In this document: positions 26,082 to 33,418 of the stretch, piece by piece | How the letters are laid out: every line of letters starts with the position of its first letter | Numbering within the stretch: position 1 is the first letter of the stretch | Origin: Plantactinospora mayteni | Lineage (GTDB): Bacteria; Actinomycetota; Actinomycetes; Mycobacteriales; Micromonosporaceae | Assembly: GCF_016862935.1 (NCBI RefSeq) | Contig: NZ_BONX01000003.1 | Location: 124,001-188,000 of the forward strand | Length of the DNA stretch: 64,000 nucleotides | Direction of reading: 5' to 3' | Notes under the pieces: model-generated | Seen by the model: the letters and a program-made list of their open reading frames with translations, nothing else | What the model was told of the DNA's origin: nothing | Databases searched by the model: none | Translations under genes and position numbers: made by a program

Positions 26082-26108
26082 GCCCGCGCACCAGCGGCGC
26101 GGGCTTTC
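26082..26108 (+). terminator. Terminator hairpin
   Basis: GCCCGCGC and GCGCGGGC form an 8-bp stem with a 7-base loop followed by TTTC. It ends transcription from the XRE-cupin/B3-B4 pair. Confidence 0.65.
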
Positions 26109-27264
26109 ATCGCCCGGGTAGACGTCGACGCCGTCGGCGATCTCCTCTCGGTTGTAGGAGTAGTTGGGACGGCGCGTCGGCCAAGCGATCGCGATGATGT
26201 CGGCAGGTTGGCCACCGCCTCCGCCACCCGAGTGCGCCGGCCACGGCCGATTCGTGCCACTGGCGCCGGCCGCGCCGCCGCTGGCACGGCCGGCGGTCCG
26301 TGCGGCGCTTCGGCCGCTGAACGCGCGGGAGATCCCGCGGGTCAGCTGCTGCACGAGCACGACGCGCAGGATCATGCCCATCGGGTACGGCGGGGTGCGG
26401 GTGACGTAGCGGCTCATCAGCCCGGGGATCTTGACGATGCCCCACGGCAGGCACACCACGATGAGAAGGTTCAGGACCGCTGCGGGGTCGCCGACGGGTA
26501 TCCGGCAGGCCAAGCACGCCCAGGTTGCTGTCCGGGTTGAGGAAGACCGTCAGCGTGGTGTGCAGGGCGACCGCCTGCAGGACCACGATGCCATTCGTGC
26601 CGAGAATCGCGTGCCACCACAGCTTGGCGCCACCTTCGGTCTGCTCGGTCCCGTGCAACGCCAGGGCGATCGGTGCAACGCCGACAGCAACGACGAGGAA
26701 CCCGAGCCGGATGATCCACTGCACGAGGAGGATGCCGGTGAGCACGGCGATCAGCAGGCCGATGAGCAGCAGCAGGAAGCTGCCCGCGGTCGCGCCGGTC
26801 GGGCTGCCCAACGCGCTGACCGTGGTGTCCCGCAGCTGCTGCATCGAGCCGGGCGAGGTGATGTCCTGGCCGGTCAACGCGGCGGTCAACGCGTTGGCCA
26901 GCCCGATGACGGTGGAACAGATCGGGATGGCGTAGTTGGCGGCGATCAGGCCGATGACCAGGCGAGGGATCAGCTCGCCTGGCCCGACCCGGGATTGGAT
27001 GGTGTCGCGGCCCATCACCAGGATGGCCGCCCAGAGGAACGCCAGCACGTAGCAGACGTTCACGATGTGAAGCGATGTGCTCGCGAACGCGGTGACCTGC
27101 GGCAGGCCGGTCACGTCCAGGCTGACGAACGCGGTGACCGACAGCAGTTCCCACAGGGCCTCCAGCACGCCGATCACCGTTTCGGCGAACCACTGGAGAA
27201 TGGAGCCGATCAGCGTCGGCGTCCGAGCCCTACGCGCCCGGTTTCCGCAGGGCTCGAAGCTCAC
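26107..27264 (-). pseudogene. Frameshifted TrbL/VirB6-like conjugation membrane protein
   Basis: The first 250 residues on the minus strand are a polytopic membrane protein with at least five spans (for example IVNVCYVLAFLWAAILVMG and LLIGLLIAVLTGILLVQWII) and the segment GGAKLWWHAILGTNG, typical of TrbL-type proteins of actinobacterial integrative elements. Near 26515-26525 the frame is lost. The natural continuation (PAAVLNLLIVVCLPWGIVKI, then a basic segment ending in a Gly-rich tail) is in another frame. The distal end runs into unrelated DNA at about 26107. It is a decayed remnant of a conjugative element; no other transfer genes are nearby. Confidence 0.7.
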
Positions 27265-27316
27265 CGGACAACGCGATACGCCCGTCTGACCAGCCGGACG
27301 CCAGAAGTGTGCGTCC

Positions 27317-27931
27317 TTACTGGAGCAGGCTGTGTTCAGCGGTAGTAGTGAGCGCCTTCGCGACCTTGTCGACGGAGAGCTTGCGGCCGGTGTATAGCAG
27401 GTCGAAGCTCTCGAAGCTGGTTAGCAGCCAGAGCAGGTCTGTGGCATGGTCCACCGTCACGTCCGGGCGCAGCGCCCCGTGGTCGGCCAGGCGCTGCGCG
27501 AGGTGGGCCATGCCGCTGGCTCGGCCCTGCTCAAGTCGTTGGGTCGCTCCGCCGACTGCGGCGGCGTCGAGTTGGGCCATCGAGGACAGGACGCGGATCA
27601 CGTCGCGGTTGGCGGCGTACATCTCGGTGACGCCGCGGATTCCGCCGCGCAGACCCTCGCGGGCGCTCGCGTGAGCTGACGCTTGAAGCATGCGTTCAAA
27701 ACCGCCTCGCTGCAGCACATCCGCCCCGACGGCGTCGAACAGGCCGGCGCGCGAGCCGAAGGCCAGATAGACGGTGGGGCGCGCGACGCGGGCTAGTTGG
27801 GCGATGCGGTCAATGCTGACCGGCTCCGCCGGAGCCTCGCGCAGTCGCTGATACAGCGCGTCGAGGATGCGGCGTCGTGTCTCCTCAGCTGCCTCTGCCC
27901 GTAGGCGCTGCTCGTACTTGCGGGTGGCCAT
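27317..27931 (-). CDS. TetR family transcriptional regulator
   Basis: The start MATRKYEQ at 27931 gives 204 residues; another ATG nine bases upstream is possible. The helix-turn-helix is clear (TRRRILDALYQRLREAP... SIDRIAQLARVARPTVYLAF). The C-terminal helical domain, which would bind an inducer, has no recognisable ligand motif. A perfect palindrome at 27961 lies 30 bases upstream and between this gene and the plus-strand genes at 28064 and 28417, which are its likely targets. Confidence 0.92.
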   Translation of the reverse strand: MATRKYEQRLRAEAAEETRRRILDALYQRLREAPAEPVSIDRIAQLARVARPTVYLAFGSRAGLFDAVGADVLQRGGFERMLQASAHASAREGLRGGIRGVTEMYAANRDVIRVLSSMAQLDAAAVGGATQRLEQGRASGMAHLAQRLADHGALRPDVTVDHATDLLWLLTSFESFDLLYTGRKLSVDKVAKALTTTAEHSLLQ

Positions 27932-27960
27932 GACCAGCATCCTAGCATTAGCTTGACAAG

Positions 27961-27978
27961 CTGTATTCTGAAATACAG
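27961..27978. promoter_or_regulatory. Predicted TetR operator
   Basis: CTGTATT-CTGA-AATACAG is a perfect 7-bp inverted repeat with a 4-bp centre. On the plus strand TTGACA precedes it at 27953, so repressor binding would block the rightward promoter as well as the tetR promoter. Confidence 0.75.
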
Positions 27979-28063
27979 ACTGTCTAGCGAAATCGGCTGG
28001 GCGTGCACCCCTGCATCCGGGAGAGCGTCCGGCGAAGGGTTCAACGACGTGAGGAGCAAGATC

Positions 28064-28357
28064 GTGCAGGTGATGATCCGCTGGAGGCTGAAGCCTGACG
28101 AGGTCGATCGCGAGTTGGAGTTGCTGCGCGCCGTCTATGAGGAGCTGGCCTCGGTTCAGCCAGACGACTTGCGCTACGCGACCTTTCAGCTCGAAGACAA
28201 CGTGACGTTTGTGTCCTTCGTGGACCTGGCAGCCGGCCCGGAGCTGCTGCATCAGCTCAAGGCGTTTCAGCGCTACCGGAGGAGCCTCGACGACAGGTGC
28301 GACGAGCCGCCTGTCATGACGTTAATGCAGGAACTCGGTGCGTACCGCTTCCACTGA
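28064..28357 (+). CDS. Small conserved-looking protein, possible dimeric alpha-beta barrel
   Basis: The GTG at 28064 follows GAGGAG and gives 97 residues beginning VQVMIRWRLKPDEVDRELEL. The pattern of a beta-strand, a helix (LELLRAVYEELASVQ), a strand with FQLEDNVTFVSFVD and another helix is that of the antibiotic-biosynthesis-monooxygenase/EthD type dimeric alpha-beta barrel. I cannot name a function. It is the first gene downstream of the TetR operator and precedes an FMN reductase, so a small redox or detoxification unit is plausible. Confidence 0.7.
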   Translation: MQVMIRWRLKPDEVDRELELLRAVYEELASVQPDDLRYATFQLEDNVTFVSFVDLAAGPELLHQLKAFQRYRRSLDDRCDEPPVMTLMQELGAYRFH

Positions 28358-28416
28358 CCGCGATGCGTCAACCCCACCGCGCCCCCAAACTCCCACGCGA
28401 CCATCGAAAGGCGATC

Positions 28417-29046
28417 ATGCAAGCACAAGTTGACCTGGCCGCCGTCCACCAGGCGGACCACACCACCCCGCCACGGGTGGCGATCATCGTTGGCAGCACC
28501 CGTCCGGGCCGCAAGGCCGACACTGTCGCTCTGTGGGTCCTCGACATCGCCGTCCGACGCGATGACGCGACCTTCGAAGTGGTGGACATCGCCGACCACG
28601 CGCTGCCCCACCTCAACGAACCCATCCCGGCCCGGCAAGGCCAGTACACCCACGCCCATACCCGCAACTGGGCTGAGAAGATCGGTTCGTTCGACTCGTA
28701 CGTGTTTGTGACCCCGGAATACAACGGCTCAATCTCCGGCGCGCTCAAGAACGCCATCGACTTCCTCTACGCCGAATGGAACGACAAGGTCGCAGGGTTC
28801 ATCGGCTACGGAATCCAAGGAGGCGTCCGGGCCGTCGAGCATCTGCGTCTGATCCTCAGCGACCTGAACGTCACCGACGTGCACCACACCATCGCCCTCA
28901 CCCTCGCCGAGGACTTCGAGGACTACACCCGGTTCACACCGAGCGACCCGCAGGAGAAGAACCTCACCATCATGCTCGACGAACTGGTGACACAAACCCT
29001 CGCACTCCGGGGAGCCAGGTCGACCAAGCCGAAGTCGACCTCGTGA
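28417..29046 (+). CDS. NADPH-dependent FMN reductase-like flavoprotein
   Basis: The ATG at 28417 gives 209 residues. The flavodoxin-like fold is marked by RVAIIVGSTRPGRKADTVA at the N-terminus (phosphate loop for FMN), and by FVTPEYNGSISGALKNAIDF, the core motif of the FMN_red family. It probably reduces quinones, azo compounds or FMN using NADPH. It lies in the TetR-controlled pair with the small protein at 28064. The 174 bases after it hold no feature I can support. Confidence 0.92.
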   Translation: MQAQVDLAAVHQADHTTPPRVAIIVGSTRPGRKADTVALWVLDIAVRRDDATFEVVDIADHALPHLNEPIPARQGQYTHAHTRNWAEKIGSFDSYVFVTPEYNGSISGALKNAIDFLYAEWNDKVAGFIGYGIQGGVRAVEHLRLILSDLNVTDVHHTIALTLAEDFEDYTRFTPSDPQEKNLTIMLDELVTQTLALRGARSTKPKSTS

Positions 29047-29220
29047 GAGCGGATGCCACCCAGCCCGCGCCAATCGTCCTCGGTAGCCGTCACCTGGCAC
29101 GTGCCGTCCGTATCGGATGGCACAGGTCCTCGACAAACCAGATCGTCCCAGATCAGAAGGCACTTCCTCGTGTTGATCAAGAAACGAGGCAGCCCCTAAC
29201 GAAGGGCCCAGGCCAACGCC

Positions 29221-30070
29221 TCACTCGTTCCTGACGCGCGGCGTCCGGTGGGTCATCGCGCTTCGCGTTCGGACCCGGAACGCACCGGTTGCCAAGTATG
29301 CGGATGTTCCGCGCCGAGGACCTCGGTCCGTCCGGCCTCGGCGGGCGTATCGGGCCGCCAGGTCGTTGGGGGAGACGATACGGTGCGCGGAGGGCGGCAG
29401 GCCGCTGTCGTCGCCATCCTCGCGCCAGCGCAGACGGCCAGCGCCGTCCCAGTGGTAGTTCTGGATCAGGATCCGACGCAGCGCCTGGACTTGGCGTCCG
29501 TCCAGTAAGGTGGGATGGTCGCGGGCCAGGTGCTCCAGCAGCCGCCGGGTGTCTGCCCCAGCGGTGTTGATCCTGGTCTTGGGCCGGGTGGGGTTCTTCC
29601 CCAGGCGCACCGGCCGGCCGTAGCGGTGGCCCCATTCCTCGTCGGCGAGGCCGGCCAGCGCGTGGTCGGCGGTGCTGGCGAGTTCCTCGAGGGCGGCGCG
29701 CACCGCTTCGGTGACCAGTTCGAGGCGGGTCAGGTCGCGCACGGCGGCCGGGACGTGGGTGGAGTCGGTGCGCTGGGTGGTCCGCCCGCGGACCAGGCCG
29801 GTCTCCTTGAGTCGGGCCAGACCGAGGTCGAGAAGCCGATCGGTCCGGCCCTCCTCGAGCAGTCGGTCGCGGAAGTCAGTGAGCACGCTGTGGTGGAAGC
29901 CCGGGTCGTCAAGGTCGAGGCCGAGGGCGTATTTGAGGTCGAGACGGCAGCGTACGGCCTCGGCGGCGTCGCGGTCGGAGAGTCCTAGCAGGAGCTGAAG
30001 CACGCTCACCCGTGGCCAACTGTGCGGGCGAGAGGCCGGGACGGACGTTGTCCATCCGCTGAATCGTCAT
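29221..30070 (-). pseudogene. Decayed IS1182-type transposase
   Basis: The minus strand begins with the recognisable N-terminus MTIQRMDNVRPGLSPAQLAT at 30070, then jumps by an internal deletion of roughly 60-70 residues plus frame change to LLGLSDRDAAEAVRCRLDLK. The body follows, including RTDSTHVPAAVRDLTRLELV with the first catalytic-type Asp. After HRIVSPNDLAARYARRG the expected DDE region is absent and the frame continues as non-homologous sequence. I could not find terminal inverted repeats. It is a dead insertion sequence at the left edge of the peptide cluster. Confidence 0.8.
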
Positions 30071-30317
30071 GCTGGGTCTCCTCGGTGTTGTACGGCCACG
30101 GGGACCGCTTCCGTGCCTGGGACGGAGTTGCCAGGCCGTTCTCGACATCCTTCCAACATCTTCTTCGGGAACCTCTGACGAGGGACTCCGGTCACGATCC
30201 TGCGCGCCCGGTCGCGTCCGCTGGCCACGATCGCCGTCCGACGGCGCGTCAGGAGCTGAATCGCGCCTCGGGGAAGACCGGGTTCGGGCCGTCGGTGTCG
30301 GGACCCCGGACACGCGT

Positions 30318-30344
30318 GAGCCCGCGCCGTTTCGGCGCGGGCTC
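30318..30344. terminator. Strong hairpin before repeat copy 2
   Basis: GAGCCCGCGCCG and CGGCGCGGGCTC form a perfect 12-bp stem with a TTT loop. It lies downstream (in minus orientation) of the small secreted protein gene and probably terminates its transcript. Confidence 0.75.
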
Positions 30345-30347
30345 GTG

Positions 30348-30440
30348 CAATGAATCTATTTCCACCTCCCCGTGCGGTCCGGCGAGGTCGGAGGCGGTGC
30401 GTGAGCGCCGCGCGGTTCAGGTTGAACAAGGTGCAATGTC
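30348..30440. repeat. Interspersed repeat with terminal inverted repeats, copy 2
   Basis: This is the second copy of the element at 3209. It begins CAATGAATCTATTTCCACC and ends GGTTGAACAAGGTGCAATG; the ends are inverted but less perfect than in copy 1. It lacks six bases of the internal hairpin. About 80 percent of positions match copy 1 by eye. Its right end abuts the stop codon of the small secreted protein. Confidence 0.7.
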
Positions 30441-30642
30441 AGCCGGCGTGGTCCCACGGCCAATCGTCGGTCGGGTCGCCGGGGTCGTCGGGGTGGGCGA
30501 CGACCGTGATGGCCCCCTTCTCGGCGAGACAGGAAGCGGGTGCCGCGCAACCTTCCGCGGCCGGCACGGAGGCGGCGACGGTGAGCGGCAGGAGGGCGCC
30601 TGTCACCAGTACCGGAACAAGCAGTCGGAGCCTGAGTCGCAT
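30439..30642 (-). CDS. Small secreted protein, 67 residues
   Basis: The ATG at 30642 follows GAGAGGA and starts a signal peptide (LRLLVPVLVTGALLPLTVAA). The mature part is about 38 residues, contains two Cys in GCAAPASC that could form a disulphide or bind metal, and ends with an acidic, Trp-containing tail (DPTDDWPWDHAG). The frame is open for 40 more codons upstream, but that portion looks non-coding. I do not know the family. It lies at the left edge of the peptide cluster, downstream of a copy of the cluster palindrome. Confidence 0.6.
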   Translation of the reverse strand: MRLRLRLLVPVLVTGALLPLTVAASVPAAEGCAAPASCLAEKGAITVVAHPDDPGDPTDDWPWDHAG

Positions 30643-30762
30643 GGGGTGATCCTCTCTTGAAGGGTCGCATTTCGCGGGCGTCGAAGGTTGCCTTCTGGCG
30701 CCCATCTCGGGGCTGCCAGCCGGCTCGGCGTTGGTAGAGGCATCCAGGTCATTGACCGGCAT

Positions 30763-30867
30763 TCACCGGCCACCATGTCGCGTCAGGCTGGGGCAGCCGC
30801 TGCGGTGGCAGCGGAGGCGGGCCACGCCGGCGAGGACGGGGCGCGGCGCCTTGGTGAGCTGTGGCAT
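30763..30867 (-). CDS. Possible 34-residue peptide ORF
   Basis: An ATG at 30867, preceded by GAAGGG, opens 34 codons starting MPQLTKAPRPVLAGVARLRC and rich in Arg, Pro and Cys. Its stop directly touches another ATG. It is the first open frame, on the minus strand, after the cluster palindrome at 30910. It could be a genuine small peptide, a leader ORF, or chance. Confidence 0.3.
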   Translation of the reverse strand: MPQLTKAPRPVLAGVARLRCHRSGCPSLTRHGGR

Positions 30868-30909
30868 CAGAGGTAACCCTTCGGGAGATGTCCCCGACGT
30901 GACTTGGAC

Positions 30910-30944
30910 TTGACTTCAGTTAACCGCGTGATGACTACAGTATG
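30910..30944. promoter_or_regulatory. Cluster palindrome sites at the left edge
   Basis: TTGACTTCAGTTAA (30910-30923) fits TTRACT-NN-AGTYAA exactly. A degenerate second site ATGACTACAGTATG (30931-30944) lies 21 bp away, two helical turns. The sites are upstream of the minus-strand small ORFs and 150 bases from the XRE gene. Confidence 0.6.
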
Positions 30945-31036
30945 CATGACCGTCACGTCGAGGCAAGGCCCCGTCACGAACTTTCACACCGCCGAGACAC
31001 CGACCAACCGCAGCAGATCGCTTCCTATCCATGCGG

Positions 31037-31084
31037 TTGACTGGAGTCAGGAAGCCGTTACAGTAGTAACGTAACTCCAGTTGA
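31037..31084 (+). promoter_or_regulatory. Promoter and operator sites of the cluster XRE gene
   Basis: TTGACT (31037) and TACAGT (31059) form a promoter with 16-bp spacing. TTGACTGGAGTCAG (31037-31050) covers the -35, and GTAACTCCAGTTGA (31071-31084) covers the transcription start. Both match TTRACT-NN-AGTYAA with one or two changes. This suggests the XRE protein controls itself. Confidence 0.65.
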
Positions 31085-31093
31085 TGAGGCGGT

Positions 31094-32380
31094 GTGAGGG
31101 TGGATCGACGGACGGAGTTCGGGCGGCGGCTGCGGACGCTGCGGGAGTCGAAGGGCCTCACGCAGCGCGAGCTGGCCGGGGACTTCGTCACGCCGAGCTA
31201 CGTCTCCCGGCTCGAGGCGGGACGGCGCCGAGCCACACAGGATGTGCTCCGCAACCTGGCCACCGCGCTCGACATGACCGTGAGCGATCTGCTCGGCGAA
31301 CCGCCCACCGACGCCGGAACTCCGTCCCCGGACACGTCCCTTCTCCAAGAGGTGCTGAGCCCGCACCCGGAGGACGCCGAGGACTACGCGGCCGCCTCGG
31401 CGGCCCTCGCTGTCACCTGGCGAGCGGCCCGGGCGGCCGGCGACTTCCACCTCGCCGCCACGTCCGGGATGCGCCGACAGCGCATCCTCGCCGCACTCGA
31501 CGACGGGACGGCCCGGGTCGAGCTGTTGGACGAGCTGGCCGCCCTGCCCCAGATCGGCCGGCACCCGTGGCTGCACATCATGGTCGAGGCGAACCGGGCA
31601 GCCGAACTGCTCGCCTGCGGCGATCTCCGCCGCGCGCGCGAGTTGGCCACCGCCGCCGCGGAACGGATCGGCGACACGATGCTGGCGCACACCGCCACTC
31701 ACGTCGAGGTGCTCGCCGTCCTCATCGCCATCCTCGTCGAACAACTGGAGACCGAACCGGCGCGAACGGCGATCGACAGGTTGCTCCGGGTCGCCCAATC
31801 CACCGGCCGCTCCGCGGTGATCGGCCGAGCCCACGAGGCCGCCGCGCTGGCACTCGCCCGGATGGGTTTCCCGGAGCAGGCCCGCGACCACCTGGACCGC
31901 GCCCACCGCACACCGATGCTGCCCACGCACCCGCTGCATGAGTGGATACGGCTGTGCCGGACCTCCACCTCGGTCCTGCTCGACACCGGCGGCGATCTCG
32001 CCGACGTTGGCAACTGGCTACAGAACGCCGAGACCGCCGCACGCCTGGTCGCGCTGCCCGTGGAGCGGCGTCGGGTGCTCCTGCTGCGGGCCCGGTACGA
32101 ACTGGCGGCCGGGCTCAGCGCGCGCTGCCTGCGCACCACCGACCTCATCCTGAGCGACCCCGGCGGACTGGCGCATCTGGACAAGGTGCGCACCCGCGTC
32201 ACCCGGGCCCGGGCGCTCGCCCTGGCCGGACAGCGCGCCGAGGCCGTCCGGGACCTGCGCGAACTCGCGCTCCTCGCCGAGGACCTGCACTCCTACCGAA
32301 TGGCGGTGCAGATCTGGCGGGACATCGATCACTTGCGCGCGCCGGACGAGCCGGCCCGCCGACCGGAGGGAGAGCCCTGA
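31094..32380 (+). CDS. XRE family regulator with TPR-like C-terminal domain (probable pathway regulator)
   Basis: This 428-residue protein has an HTH_3 domain at residues 6-70 (EFGRRLRTLRESKGLTQREL, then TPSYVSRLEAGRRRATQDVL). A long helical domain with repeated paired helices resembles tetratricopeptide repeats, as in quorum-type or cluster-situated XRE activators. The GTG at 31094 is used; a GTG two codons later is also possible. It overlaps the hydroxymandelate synthase gene (TGATG), so regulator and Hpg genes are one transcript. The same palindrome is found at its own promoter and at the divergent NRPS promoters, which makes it the best candidate regulator of the cluster. Confidence 0.88.
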   Translation: MRVDRRTEFGRRLRTLRESKGLTQRELAGDFVTPSYVSRLEAGRRRATQDVLRNLATALDMTVSDLLGEPPTDAGTPSPDTSLLQEVLSPHPEDAEDYAAASAALAVTWRAARAAGDFHLAATSGMRRQRILAALDDGTARVELLDELAALPQIGRHPWLHIMVEANRAAELLACGDLRRARELATAAAERIGDTMLAHTATHVEVLAVLIAILVEQLETEPARTAIDRLLRVAQSTGRSAVIGRAHEAAALALARMGFPEQARDHLDRAHRTPMLPTHPLHEWIRLCRTSTSVLLDTGGDLADVGNWLQNAETAARLVALPVERRRVLLLRARYELAAGLSARCLRTTDLILSDPGGLAHLDKVRTRVTRARALALAGQRAEAVRDLRELALLAEDLHSYRMAVQIWRDIDHLRAPDEPARRPEGEP

Positions 32381-33417
32381 TGACCGTACGCACGATCAGC
32401 CATGTGGAGCTGATGACCGAGGACGCGGACGCCGCACTCGGCTACTTCGTCTCGGCCTTCGGGTTCACCCCGGTGGCCCGGGCCGAGCGACCGGACCGGA
32501 CCTCGACCCTGCTGCGCGGCGGGCTGAACATCGTGGTCACGGCGCCGCGCGGCACCGGTCCGGTCCGGGACTACCTGGACGGGCATGGTGACGGCATCGC
32601 CGACATCGCGTTCACCTGTGACGACCCCGCCGACGTCATGCGGCGCGCGATCGCCGCCGGAGCGCGGGCATTCCCGGCCGGGACGTTGGGCGCGCCGGCA
32701 GTCGAGGGATTCGGCGCGGTCCGCCACACCCTGCTGTCCACCTCCGTCACCGATCCCGGCTGGCTGCCGGGCGCCGGATGGCACCGGCTCGGCCCGGTCC
32801 CGCCGGTCGGCGCCGACCTGGGTCTGGACCACGTCGCCGTGTGCCTGGCCGCCGGCACCCTGCGCGACACCGTCGCGCACTACGAGCGCGCGTTCGGGTT
32901 CGAGTGGTTCTCCGGCGAGTACATCGAGGTCGGCGCGCAGGCGATGGACTCGATCGTGGTCCGTACCGGCGACGGCGCGACGTTCACCATGATCGAGCCT
33001 GACCCCACCCACGAGCCCGGCCAGATCGACGACTTCCTGCGCGGCAACAACGGGCCGGGCGTACAGCACCTCGCCTTCACGGTGTCGGACATCGTGGCGG
33101 CGGTACGCGAGCTGTCGTCCCGCGGGGTGGGCTTCGCGCGGACGCCGGGCTCCTACTACGACACCCTGCAGGCCCGCGTCGGGCACCTCGACGAGCAGCT
33201 CGGCGACCTGCGCGAGACCAGCGTGCTGGCCGACCGGGACGAGTGGGGGTACCTGCTGCAGATCTTCACCCGCCCGCCGCACTCCCGGCCGACGCTGTTC
33301 TACGAGCTGATCCAGCGGCACGACGCCCGCGGCTTCGGCTCGAACAACATCCGCGCGCTGTACGAGGCGGTCGAGCGGCTGCGCGCCGAGTCGCTCAGCG
33401 GGTCGGGCCGGGCCTGA
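32380..33417 (+). CDS. hmaS: 4-Hydroxymandelate synthase
   Basis: This 345-residue non-heme iron dioxygenase is of the HPPD/HmaS family. The two-His-one-Glu iron site is visible: H151 in GLDHVAV, H230 in VQHLAF and E309 in FYELI. VGAQAMDSIVV and TPGSYYDTL resemble hydroxymandelate synthases of glycopeptide clusters more than housekeeping HPPD. It converts 4-hydroxyphenylpyruvate and oxygen into 4-hydroxymandelate and CO2, the first committed step to 4-hydroxyphenylglycine. The next gene encodes the two remaining steps, which settles the choice of HmaS over HPPD. Confidence 0.9.
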   Translation: MTVRTISHVELMTEDADAALGYFVSAFGFTPVARAERPDRTSTLLRGGLNIVVTAPRGTGPVRDYLDGHGDGIADIAFTCDDPADVMRRAIAAGARAFPAGTLGAPAVEGFGAVRHTLLSTSVTDPGWLPGAGWHRLGPVPPVGADLGLDHVAVCLAAGTLRDTVAHYERAFGFEWFSGEYIEVGAQAMDSIVVRTGDGATFTMIEPDPTHEPGQIDDFLRGNNGPGVQHLAFTVSDIVAAVRELSSRGVGFARTPGSYYDTLQARVGHLDEQLGDLRETSVLADRDEWGYLLQIFTRPPHSRPTLFYELIQRHDARGFGSNNIRALYEAVERLRAESLSGSGRA

Positions 33418-33418
33418 C

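Noticed and set aside
30910-30944. A rightward promoter using TTGACT (30910) and TACAGT (30936)
   Set aside because: The 20-bp spacing is too long and no good start codon follows; the XRE promoter at 31037 is better.
32380-33417. Annotation as 4-hydroxyphenylpyruvate dioxygenase for tyrosine degradation
   Set aside because: The adjacent hydroxymandelate oxidase/aminotransferase and glycopeptide-type motifs fit hydroxymandelate synthase.
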